Shown here: positions 10,897-21,900 of the stretch, piece by piece
Layout of the letters: the number at the start of each line of letters is the position of its first letter
Position numbering within the stretch: position 1 is the first letter of the stretch
DNA from: Hormiphora californensis
Taxonomy: Eukaryota; Ctenophora; Tentaculata; Cydippida; Pleurobrachiidae
Direction of reading: 5' to 3'
DNA length: 64,000 nucleotides
Assembly (NCBI GenBank): GCA_020137815.1
Contig: CM035357.1
Location: 310,001 to 374,000, forward strand
Translations under genes and position numbers: made by a program
Notes under the pieces: model-generated
The model's database searches: none
What the model was told of the DNA's origin: nothing
Seen by the model: the letters and a program-made list of their open reading frames with translations, nothing else

Positions 10897-13212
10897 ATGG
10901 GTAGTACTTGGGATGCTGTCAAGGCGACGGTAACGCCAGGATTCATAAAGGTTATGGGTATCTTCTTTATCCAGCACACTCTCTCCTTCGGGTATGTAGG
11001 GCTAAGAGATAGAGATACATAGCTCCCTAGGAGGATTCTGTACTTTGGGTATGTAGGGATAGAGATTCTGTACACAGTTTCCTAGGAGGATCCTATGAGT
11101 TAGAGAGGTTCTGTACATTGTAAATTGCCTAGGAGGATACAGTGAACATGGTTTTATAGACTAATCCCTTAAATCCGTATCGTACATGTGTAATTCTGAA
11201 CTTGATATATATTTTACAGCATCTTGTAAACCCCCTTGATAAGTTCCACCACATTGTTTCAGAGGTCTACACAATGTGTAGTACACATCCCCTTGATTTA
11301 AGTTCCATTGTTTCAGAGGTTTGTTCAGTGGCTATGTGACCATGATGAACATCTACAACTTACTAGATGACCCTGCAGTATATTTCCAATACTCCGCCTT
11401 TGCTATTGTCCTAATGAACCTCCCTGTGTCATTATTCATTGAGAAGGCGTTCACAGTTAAACCTAAAGTTCTCTTCCCCACCCTGTACGTGATCAAGGCC
11501 CTGTTGACGTTCTCTTACGGGATTGTCATGTACCAGGACCAGCTGTCTGCAGTTACCAGGGTCGCCATGGCCTTTGTACTGCTGTTGATCATGAACATTG
11601 TAACCAGCTTTGATGGAGGGTAAGTGGTTGGGGGGATAAAGCGGGGGAGGGGGTAGACGCAGGCCACAGGGGTCATCCGGTTATTTGAAGTTGATACTTT
11701 CAAATTTGGAAAGAAGCATCTCGTTGGAGATCACACTTTTCTGTGATGTCCTAGAATAATCAAACAAACGCTCGCCCAGTTTCCACTGTTTGTGACTCCC
11801 TAGGAGAGCATACTTCACCCCAGGTTCCACACACCATCTCTCTTGTCGTTCAACCCTTTACAACAATATATCACCCGGGTCGCTCATTTCCAATTATTTG
11901 TGACTCACTATAATATATCACCCGGGGCTACTAGGTACGTAGGGAGGCACATCATGCCAGAGATGAGCAAGAAGTATGGTGTCACTCTGGGAGTAATGAA
12001 CTCTGCAGGAATCTTTCTGCAGCTAACCGTGGACGCCATCAAGATGATAGCCGTGGGTAGGTTGTTGAGCCAAATCATAGTATCATTATGCCTCCCAACA
12101 TCTGAGTAGCACCATTTTAACTCCAATTCTTAGAGCTAAATCAATCCATGGACCCATGTAGCTGGGACATCTTTAGACCTGTGGTGGTAGTTTTTGAACA
12201 ACTTTCCTATCCTCCAGGCCAGATGTATACCCGGTTGTCCATTGAGGACGCCTCCCTCTACCTCTGTTCCATCTTCCTGGTCCTAGGGTTCGGTTTAGCT
12301 GTCTTCTTCTACGTTGCATTTGGTAACATAGATGCGGCACCACCCCGACCCAGACCTAAGGGTATCACTGTTATTATGAACATTCAGGAACAATTCAAAA
12401 CACTTCAGGTATTTGACTTGACTTTTACTGGCATGTCTATAACCTCTCCTTTTTTATGACACGTGCTCTTGTCGGGCTCTATTTTTTATATTTTACGAAT
12501 CGCTATTGCGGCATCCACGCCGGCAATGCTGAGTTAATATCTAGCATTGCGGCATCCGCATGATATATGAGCTAATATCTAACATATTCGCCCCCCCAGA
12601 ATTGTGAGATAAAGGAAGTCATTTACAGTACCCTGTTGAGTGGCATGACTATCAGTACTGGATATGTAACCCTCTACCTATTATGTGAGTAATTTATTAT
12701 GAGAGCCAGTTGCTCAGAATCTAGAACAATAACAGTACATTCTAACCGTTACTTAGAATCAATGGGAACCACTGAATAGTGAATAGGGCCAGCAGCCAGC
12801 AGTGTCAACAACTACAAACTATATTGATCAACTGATTAACACATTTAACTAATTTCAGTTTCTGGTATGACAGAACTAACGGTATCCTACACGAATGCCA
12901 TCTCCAAGGCTCTCTTGATATTCTCTGCTATTGTGAACCTAATGAAGTACCGGTGGAACTGGGAGAAACTGTGTCTCAATATGATGGTGCTGGCATGTCT
13001 AGTCAGCACTGTCACCTCCCTCTACCTTAGCAGTGAGTCTTGCACTAGTGTCTCAATATGATGGTGCTGGCATGTCTAGTCAGCACCGTCACATCCCTCT
13101 ACCTTAGCAGTGAGTCTGGCACTTAGTGTCTACTTTTATTGTATTTCCCTGACCTGTATTTCTATTCATTAATCTGCTGAGATTGCCACTCCGTGTGCCC
13201 CTATAGGGTCGT

Positions 13213-13251
<39 letters not shown>

Positions 13252-13804
13252 ATCTAACCAATGTCTCCCATTCCCAGGTTCGTGGGTGATAACAATAGGT
13301 CTGCCCTGGATGAGGGGGGAGCCAGGGAAGGAGGATACTGACATCATGCCCACCTGGATGATACTGTACTGGGTCTGGTTCTGCACCACAGCATGGATTC
13401 ACCACATTGGAGAACTCATGAAACAAGAATACATGCAGGTAACACTTCTTTTACAGTGCTGCTTGTAGTTCCACATCTGATCCTAACATTCCTTCTCCCT
13501 AATCTTCTCCATGTCTCTATAAATGCCTACTTCTCCCTAATCACAGGTGAAAATAAAGCCGGATGAGAGGGGAGCAGTGACAGGGATATCAATGTTCATG
13601 AGTTCAATGATCCACTTGGTAGTGGCCGCCATCAACTTCTGCATGCCCTCAACAGAATTCATCTACATAACCAACTTTGCAATGAGTATTGGTGTTCACA
13701 TCGCTCTGGTTGTGATTATGTGGAGGTTTAGGACGAAGCAGTTGGTGAAGATGAGCGGGGCAGTGGAGTATAGTAAACTGATCACTGATGAGGAGAAAAT
13801 GTGA
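10897..13804 (+). CDS. Twelve-TM membrane transporter, possibly SLC29/ENT-like
   Basis: Eight exons: 10897-10991, 11317-11619, 11935-12056, 12218-12408, 12600-12684, 12859-13032, 13278-13438, 13547-13804. The product is 462 aa with consistent phases. About 12 hydrophobic segments are visible, with a Pro-rich loop (APPRPRPKG) after TM6 and a short hydrophilic tail (YSKLITDEEKM). Spacing, length and several local features recall equilibrative nucleoside transporters: N-terminal MNIYNLL before a YF-containing TM2, GVMNSAGIFLQL in TM5, and the long TM6-TM7 loop. I see no decisive signature, and a divergent MFS protein is possible. The ATG follows an acceptor-like ctcag by one base. Exon 6 and the stop region are both tandemly duplicated into flanking DNA. 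Confidence 0.8.
12971..13124 (+). repeat. Tandem duplication of exon 6 end and its donor
   Basis: A 77-bp unit is present twice (12971-13047 and 13048-13124). It starts at gtgtctcaatatgatgg, includes the last ~62 coding bases of exon 6 and the GTGAGT donor. The second copy is nearly identical, so the intron carries a second exon end with an intact donor. 77 is not a multiple of three. Confidence 0.9.
13214..13247. repeat. (GT)n microsatellite in intron 7 of the 12-TM transporter gene
   Basis: About 17 GT repeats lie roughly 30 bp upstream of the exon 7 acceptor at 13277. Confidence 0.8.
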
Positions 13805-14575
13805 AGAGGTGTGAGGTGTGAGGTGTGAGGTGTGAGGTGTGAGGTGTTAGTGGGGCAGTACTGGAGTACAGTAAACTGATCACTGATGAGGACAAAATGT
13901 GAAGAGTTGTGAGGTGTGAGGTGTGAGGTGTGAGGTGGGAGGTGTGAGGTGTGAGGTGTGAGGTGTGAGGTGTGGGGTGTGAGGTGTGAGGTGTGAGGTG
14001 TGAGGTGTTAGTGGGGCAGTGGAGTATAGTAAACTGATCACAGATGAGGATAAAATGTGAAGAGGTGTGAGGTGTGAGGTGTGAGGTGTGAGGTGTGAGG
14101 TGTGAGGTGATAGTGGGGCAGTGGAGTATAGTAAACTGATCACAGATGAGGATAAAATGTGAAGAGGTGTGAGGTGTGAGGTGTGAGGTGTGAGGTGTGA
14201 GGTGATAGTGGGGCAGTGGAGTATAGTAAACTGATCACAGATGAGGATAAAATGTGAAGAGATGTGAGGTGTGAGGTGTGAGGTGTGAGGTATGAGGTGT
14301 GAGGTATGAGGTGTGAGGTGTGAGGTGTGAGGGTTGAGGTGTGAGGTGTGAGGTGTGAGGTGTGAGGTGTGAGGTGTGAGGTGTGAGGTGTGAGATGTGA
14401 GGTGTGAGATGTGAGGTGTGAGGTGTGAGGTGTGAGGTGTGAGGTGTGAGGATAAAATGTCGTCTTCTTCTCCGTCTTCTCCATCCAATGTGAGGGTGTG
14501 GGGAGAAGATGTGAAGACACATAGAGGTGTGAGGTGTGTGAAGACACAGAGAGGTGTGAGGAGAAGAGGGGGCCT
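13805..14575 (+). repeat. Compound minisatellite containing copies of the transporter C-terminus
   Basis: GTGAGGT heptamer-type repeats alternate with near-exact copies of the last ~45 coding bases and stop of the 12-TM transporter gene (gtatagtaaactgatcac ... gataaaatgtga). Extra copies lie at about 13850-13901, 14009-14059, 14114-14160 and 14207-14258, with a partial one near 14450. The array starts immediately after the real stop codon at 13802-13804. Confidence 0.9.
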
Positions 14576-15258
14576 GATGGACTTTCTATATTGTTATCAA
14601 ATCTGAATATGACCAGTTTATTATTTATACTCTTTGGTGAGACCAAGAACCTTGCATTGTGAAGTGCAATATGTTTTGATTGTTTTATAATTTGCTGAAA
14701 ACCAGAGCGTTTCTTTTTGACTGAATTGCAAACAATCATCTTTAAATCTTGGACAGCCCCTCATACGACATCAAAAGAAATCATTCGGCAAGAGGATAGA
14801 GGTAGTTGAGTCGCCTGACACAGTGTCTGTGTTTCACACATGTGAACAATTCAAAGAGGTAGGGATAACCAGGCATTGCCATTATACGCAGTCCATTCGT
14901 CGAGTTAAGTGCCTCGGCTTCGCATAAGCTCACACCGGGCCAAAGAGCCGACAGACTGGGAAAATGTCAAACATACACATCTAATCGCGCCCTCACAGCT
15001 GCAACTGCCAAGGCCGGAGCAGCTTGCCACAAATATGGAATACAGATCAGAGCAAATCAAGATTAGACTCTAATCTCTCTAATTTAGAGGTCAGATGATG
15101 CTGTGAATGGCGCTTGGGATAAACTGGAGCGACAACTTGATAATTTCATGTTCCCATGTGGTACATAAGTGTGCGGTATAATTGCGTGACTGATGCAATA
15201 GTTTTATGGTAGGGCAGGCTAGCAAAGGCACGAAGACCTTATAATAACACCACACCAA
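14576..15258. other. Intergenic region without recognised gene
   Basis: Mixed-composition sequence. I see no ORF with coding character, no TIRs and no tandem array here. Confidence 0.4.
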
Positions 15259-15420
15259 ATGAGTTCTGAAAACCAAATTGCAGGTGCTTCAGGGGCAGCC
15301 GACAGGACTAAGAAAACTTTGGTAAATCAGCTTAGGGAATATATACTCAATACTGGCCTCTCCAACGAAGTTGAAAAAGAGAAGGTATTGGAAATAAAGT
15401 ACCTTTGTGGGCCTAACTGA
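15259..15420 (+). CDS. Possible small ORF (53 aa), unknown
   Basis: An uninterrupted frame starting MSSENQIAGASGAAD, continuing through a Lys/Glu-rich helical segment (LREYILNTGLSNEVEKEK) and ending YLCGPN. Composition looks protein-like, and an AATAAA occurs about 140 bp downstream (near 15561). No homologue comes to mind. It could equally be a fragment of an old element or a stray exon; the internal gcag|gt and aag|gtattg would also serve as splice sites. Confidence 0.25.
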   Translation: MSSENQIAGASGAADRTKKTLVNQLREYILNTGLSNEVEKEKVLEIKYLCGPN

Positions 15421-15941
15421 CTACAAGCTCGAACAGGAAAGTCTTTTAGGGTCCCATAGGCCTTATAACAGGGTCCCTTGGGTCCCTGAGACCAAGGTCT
15501 AGGGTCGAGCTTGGTAAAATCTCTTGTATTTGTAATTTGTCGGAATGTTGAGATTTCCCAATAAACTTCCAGCCGACTATGAATATAACTCTATTGATCA
15601 TTGGCCTGACCCTCTTCTCGGAGCGGGTGGGAACAGCGGCATCGGCCTGAAAGATCTATTGAGTATTGGACCATCTACATTGACCGTGCTTTGACGGACC
15701 GAACTGACTGCTCGGACAGTGAAGCCGCGTCAACTTAATAAGTCAAGATAGTATTGGCTAATCTATACTGAGGTCGGAATAACTATACTGATATAGCGTA
15801 GGAGTGTTTGCACACTGTTGTACACTGTGTGGACCGCACTTTACGTAATGTGATGCTTTTGCCGCTGTGAATCACGCTTACAATTAAATTGTTGCCCATT
15901 ATTAGGTTCCATTAATAATACTGTTTAGGAATCGCAGAGTC

Positions 15942-18900
15942 ATGTTCAACAATATCGGGAACAACTACTTTTTCTCTTCCAACAGGTGAGTCAGGCGATT
16001 AGACTTGTTTCTCGTTGATCTATACATAAAATAAGATATATGCGGCACCAATATGTAGGTAAAACTAACCCCTATACTGCCCCTTTTTTTTAGAATGAAG
16101 TATTTGCAATTTTGGCGATTTTGAGTTATTTATACCATCTTGATCAGGAGAAAAAGATCTACAAGATGGGCTAAGTCTCGTGTCTCAATCTTCAAAAAAT
16201 AGAGTGAAGTGTTTTTTGTGAAGTACTTTTATTTTTGAAAAACTGCAGAAAAGTGAAGCAAATGGCAATTGCTTCGCTAATATAATTCGGAAATAAATAC
16301 TGCTTCGTTAAACTTTTCTACCATAGAAGTAATAACCGCAGAAAAATTTGCTTCAGTTGTTTGCTTCATTTAAAAAATTCTATTGAAATACTTCAATCAG
16401 CTGCAGATTTTGTTTGAAGTATTGTCCACTCAGAAGATACTTCACTTCATTTACTTCAATTTGAAAATGCTTCATAAATCAGTTGCAGATTTTGTTTGAA
16501 GTATTTTCAAATCAGAAGATACTTCACTTCATTTACTTCAATTTGAAAATGCTTCATAAATCTGTGGAATTCAAATGCTTCTTGTCGCATCCAGAAAAAA
16601 TACTTCATAACTTAAGAATACTTCATTTTTTATTATAATATGTGCCATTTATAACACAAGTCCGGCCAAATGAAGTAATTTCCAAGATTTGTTCTTTGCT
16701 GCAGCATCATCATGATGAAGGTCGAACGGAGGCGATCCCTATAATAATTATTCTATTCTGAGTAATTATAATTATCGTTCACATCTCGAATTACTCATCC
16801 TCACCGTCACAACTACGTCACTCCAATCTCATTCTTCGAACTTAGAACCCCACATTCAAAGGTAGCATTATGTTCCAGTACCGTACTGTCGTAACGACAC
16901 AACACAACCAGTTGTTAGGTAACTCAACAAGTGGAGAAGAGATGTCTGGGAGCCGGGGTGATCATGATTCTGGGATTATCTCTATGTAAGAGTGTCACTC
17001 TGAGACAAAGAGAGAGAGACACCACAAACAGTGTTGTCAAACACTGACCTCATAAGGTTTTATAAGTTATTGCCCTAGCGTTTGGTTTCAAATTTACATC
17101 ATTCCGAAAGGCTAGGGGGCCAGCTGCAGCTGGTTTGAAAACTCAACCTGTCTGGAGTTCAAATAGTAGCTAACGGACATCCGTGTGTATCGTATCATGC
17201 TGCAGCGGTACAATGTTTCTGTCACTCTCAGACATTTGTTGTAAAATAGTAAAAAATATAGGGTAAGCCATTTCTCCCACCACACGCAGCTGCTGCTTAG
17301 TTAGCCACCATGTACATTGAATGTATACCCGTTTCGTTTTGTCTCTCCTATTGCAATTACAATAAACCGTTTTTATTATGATAATAATTATTGTTATCAG
17401 GACGTGATTTAAAAGCACGTTACCCTGTTTTTGATGAAACTTCGGAGCCACGAGGGTTAATTGACTATGACTATGACTATGACTATGACTATGACTATGA
17501 CTATGGTCTGTCATGGTCTGTCATGGTCTGTCATGGTCTGTCATGGTCTGTCATGCTATAGAGATATCGATAAAGAAAGAGTAAAAAGTAAGAGAAAGAG
17601 TGAGACAAATTTGATAAAAAGATAGAGAAAAAATAGAGTTAAAAGTGACAGAGTCAAAAATACTTTTACAAATACCGGGGACTCGAACCCGGAACCTCGA
17701 GGCTTATACGACAATGCCCTAACCACTACACCATAACCTAGGGAAGGGGGTGAGTTAGGAGGCAGGATGACCTGGGGAAGGGGGGTGAGTTAGGAGGCAG
17801 GATAACCTAGGGAAGGGAGGTGAGTTAGGAGGCAGGATGACCTAGGGAAGGGGGTGAGTTAGGGGTCAGGATAACCTAGGGAAGGGGGTGAGTTAGGAGG
17901 CAGGATGACCTGGGGAAGGGGGTGAGTTAGGGGTCAGGATAACCTAAGGAAGTGGGGTGAGTTAGGAGGCAGGATGACCTGGGGAAGGGGGGTGAGTTAG
18001 GGGTCAGGATAACCTGGGGAAGGGGGGTGAGTTACGAGGCAGGATGACCTGGGGAAGGGGGTGAGTTAGGAGGCAGGATGACCTGGGGAAGGGGGTGAGT
18101 TAGGAGGCAGGATGACCTGGGGAAGGGGGGTGAGTTAGGGGTCAGGATAACCTGGGGAAGGGGGGTGAGTTACGAGGCAGGATGACCTGGGGAAGGGGGT
18201 GAGTTAGGAGGCAGGATGACCTGGGGAAGGGGGTGAGTTAGGAGGCAGGATGACCTGGGGAAGGGGGGTGAGTTAGGGGTCAGGATAACCTGGGGAAGGG
18301 GGTGAGTTAGGAGGCAGGATGACCTGGGGAAGGGGGTGAGTTAGGGGTCAGGATGACCTAGGGAAGGGGGGTGAGTTAGGGGTCAGGATGACCTAGGGAA
18401 GGGGGGTGAGTTAGGAGGCAGGATGACCTGGGGAAGGGGGGTGAGTTAGGAGGCAGGATGACCTGGGGAAGGGGGTGAGTTAGGAGGCAGGATGACCTGG
18501 GGAAGGGGGGTGAGTGAGGGCCTGTCACCTTATATCCCTTTGTCACCCCTGTCACCTTATCTCCAATTGTAACCCCTGTCACTTTGCCTCCCATTGTAAC
18601 CCCTGTCACTTTGCCTCCCACTGTCTCCCATGTCACTGAACTATCACACTCACGGGAATTTGAAATGTTTGTAAAAAATTAAAGAATACGGATACAAATC
18701 ATCCAAATATTAACAAAATATATTGTCATCTAACTGTTCTGTCCTTACATTCCCACACTCCTAGACAAATACTCCTCTTCGTGAATAACCCGAATGGAGA
18801 CAATCTCACTCCCGTTCCCTCTCATCGATATTATCTCTCTGTCAGACCCTTTCTCTATCTCTCAGCAACCGACCGGACCAAATAAACAACCAATCCGAGC

Positions 18901-21900
18901 TCATTATTCAGGTCACGTGACTGGTTATCAGCCAATCGATTGTTAAAACATGTAATGAACTGGCCTGTGTGTCTGTCTGTGTGTCTGTCTGTGATCTGTT
19001 TGTATGTCTGTGATCTGTTTGTATGTCTGTCATATTTTATGAACACGGACCTGTGTAGAGGTCGGAAGAAAATTCTTGAATCTCCAATCTCCATGTTTCA
19101 CTCTGATATTACAAGCCGAACTCAACCAATTTCAAAGTATGACTCGTACCGGAACAGATTAATCTTCCAGATTTTATCTGCAGGTTCGTCTTAGTTTGAG
19201 GGTTGCCATAGCGTTTTTCTGTTTTCGCTCAATTTATCAGCACCATGATTTTAACATTCCGCCCGAAGGGCGGGCGGCCCATCTCTTTATGCTGCTGCAG
19301 GCTGCTGCAGGCTGCTGCAGTTGTAATTTGTGCGTCTGTTTGTCTGTGCGTCTGTTTGTCTGCAGCTGCTGCTCTGGAGTTACTTTCAAGACTAGCAAGA
19401 ATTCTAACACATTTTATACTTCACTGCGTGTTAAATGAAAATTAACTTCGTTTGTGATTTTATCCAAAATATTGAAGTAAGATTGCGATTTTGAAGCACA
19501 TGTACACTTTTGTTCGATTAAGTTACTTTTAGGCATTTTGAATACAGTTCTGAAGAAGTATTTTTAGGAATGAAGTAATTACTGAAGTATATGCAAGTGA
19601 AGTACTTTTTAGGTGCTTTTGTTGCTATTATGATGAAGTATTTTTTTGAGTGAAGTAATTACTGAAGTATCTACCACGAAAAATTATGCTTCAGTCGATA
19701 TCAGTCTAGCAACGGAAGTATTTTCAAAACTGTAATATAAGTGAAGTAACCAACAGAGTAAGGCATCAATTTTGATGCCTGACATCAATTTGAGACAAAT
19801 TTGATGATAGCTGATAATTGGAAGTCCTGCAGAATTCCTTCAGGATTCTTGTGGTATAAGTCATAAATCGTTTGACGTACTATTTGGGCTTCTATGACAA
19901 TTTTAGTTCCGAAAAACCCTCTAAAAAACTTTAAAGTCGATTTTCTCGAAACTTAAAAAATGCAAATACTTCATTCTAAAAAAAAGGGGCAGTATAGGGC
20001 CCGGCACGAAGTCCTATATATAGTTATACTCGGTCAACTTGTATTTGTCTTTTGTCCATCGACGGGTCGCTTGTCAAGCGAATTAAATTGAGTCAATACT
20101 AATACTATAAGGGTCCCCTTGGAGCTCTTAACTTTCTCTTAGCTATTTTAAGCTTATCAATATCGTGATGGATGATAGGTATTATATACATCGAATGTCT
20201 AATGTCAATCCATGAAACACATTTCAGGAACACATAACTTGCTGTGTCCCTAGTTCCTTAAATATTTAATTTGTTGACTAAGTATGATAAGTGTGATTAG
20301 TGACTCTCTATCCCTCCCAGTAACTTGGTGTGATTAGTGATTAGTGTTATCGTACGCTACCATATTATTGACTAATAGTGTGATTCTCTCTCCTCCAGTG
20401 CTGGTTACAAGAAAGTGGAAGGAGGTCTGGCAACGGGGGCTAGTGCAAAGGCAAAACAGCAGCTACTCAACCGGCAACAGATCAGGTAACTGTACTATCA
20501 TGTAGTGAACACTATGTAGTGAACACTGCAGTAGCACTTTACACACGAACTGTATCATGTGCTGTGTACTATCGTTTGTGTTTGCCGATAATCCTCGAGG
20601 ATCCTAAATCCTTGTTTGATTTGCGTTGTTTCCCCTTGTCCCCAAACTTTGGATCATCATCTTCTTCTTCTTTTTCTTCTACGAGTGTCAGGGCTTGCCA
20701 ACAACACCTTGGATCAGAGCTAGACAAAAAGTGCGACAATACACAGCAATTGTATTTTGTACAACACATATTATGCCTACTGAGTATACATAATCGTTGT
20801 CCCTTTACTCCACAAGTATGTTTGGAGTAGGGCCCCAGGGCCCTACTCTGAACACAGTGGGGGTGTGACGTGTCGAAGTGCGATGTGCATGTGTACTATC
20901 AAAAATGGCCAAATTGCGCCTCCTTATTTGGCATTCAGAGAGTGCACTCAGAGAAGTGGGGGCCGGGGTACCGATCCTTTGTTGTTCTATCAATCCATTT
21001 TATTCAATATTGAATCCTTGCCTTGCTCGACCCTGTCTCACCGCAACACCCCGCAAAAAACAAATTTAATCCTTTGACTCGCTTATCATCTCTCTACTTT
21101 GCCTACTAATTTTACAGTTAGCAACATTTTTCTAACATACTTGTACTTGAAGGGGTCTCCTCAGTCGTTAGAGTGGCCCGCGTCGAAATACTTCACTCTT
21201 CTTGAAAATCGCCGCCACTCTTCACGATCTTGTGCTTTCCCCATTAAGTCATCATTGGTATCATTGACTCCTCGGTCACTTAGTTTGAAAGCTATAGCCC
21301 TCTTGGAAATAAGCACAAGCATGGCGGCTTTGCCTCTGATCAATTCTGCTAACCCCCTGGGACTAAACTGCCGTGGTTTGAAACTTTATTTCTTTGTCAC
21401 AAACCATACTCTCCTCCTGAACTTAACATTATAATGCTTTTGATACTACACTGGGTGTAGCTTTATTTTGCTGAACTGGGGGGGGGGGGGGGGGTCATGA
21501 CCTATCTGGTTTATATGTTGCTGAACCTTGGTTTAAATATTAAAAGTCCCAAATTTCAATGAAACCTTGTTGAGTAACCTTTACATAACAAGTAGTGTAT
21601 GTTGTGTAGTATAAAATTTCAGTCGCAATTCTGTCTGGCGACTATAATAATTATAGTCGTCACATAATATATAATGACGAATAGAATTACTGTAGATTTG
21701 AACGCAGCAAAGTTCAGCGAACCTAGTACGATCCTTTTCTATAGCCTTGCCTATTATATGACTATATAAGCCTTGCAGGCCTATATGACTAAGCCTTGCA
21801 TCTCTTTCCCCGTCACCAAATGATATTTTTCTTAGAATTGATTTAAACTGATGCTAAAACTGATGCTAAAACCGTCTCATACCTGCAAGTCAGCAATTTC

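Larger units (their letters stand above)
16075..19994. mobile_element. 3.9-kb TIR element in transporter intron 1
   Basis: Left TACTGCCCC followed by a T8 run and AGAATGAAGTATTTGCA; the right end is the reverse complement with nine A. Both sides are flanked by TA (16073-16074 and 19995-19996). No transposase-like ORF remains. Both subterminal regions (about 16090-16680 and 19450-19760) are studded with GAAGTA/TACTTC motifs, including a ~100-bp tandem duplication near 16390-16560. A minisatellite, a tRNA-like sequence and another MITE sit inside. Confidence 0.8.

Noticed and set aside
13880-14739. Open frames of about 200 codons repeating Thr-Ser-His-Leu-Thr-Pro-His on the minus strand
   Set aside because: They come from the GTGAGGT-type minisatellite behind the 12-TM transporter.
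17665-17735. Functional tRNA gene
   Set aside because: A and B boxes are perfect, but the D, anticodon and acceptor stems do not pair, so it is listed as tRNA-like only.
17737-18520. CRISPR-like array (regular ~35-bp repeats)
   Set aside because: Units are directly adjacent without unique spacers, and the genome is clearly eukaryotic; it is a minisatellite.
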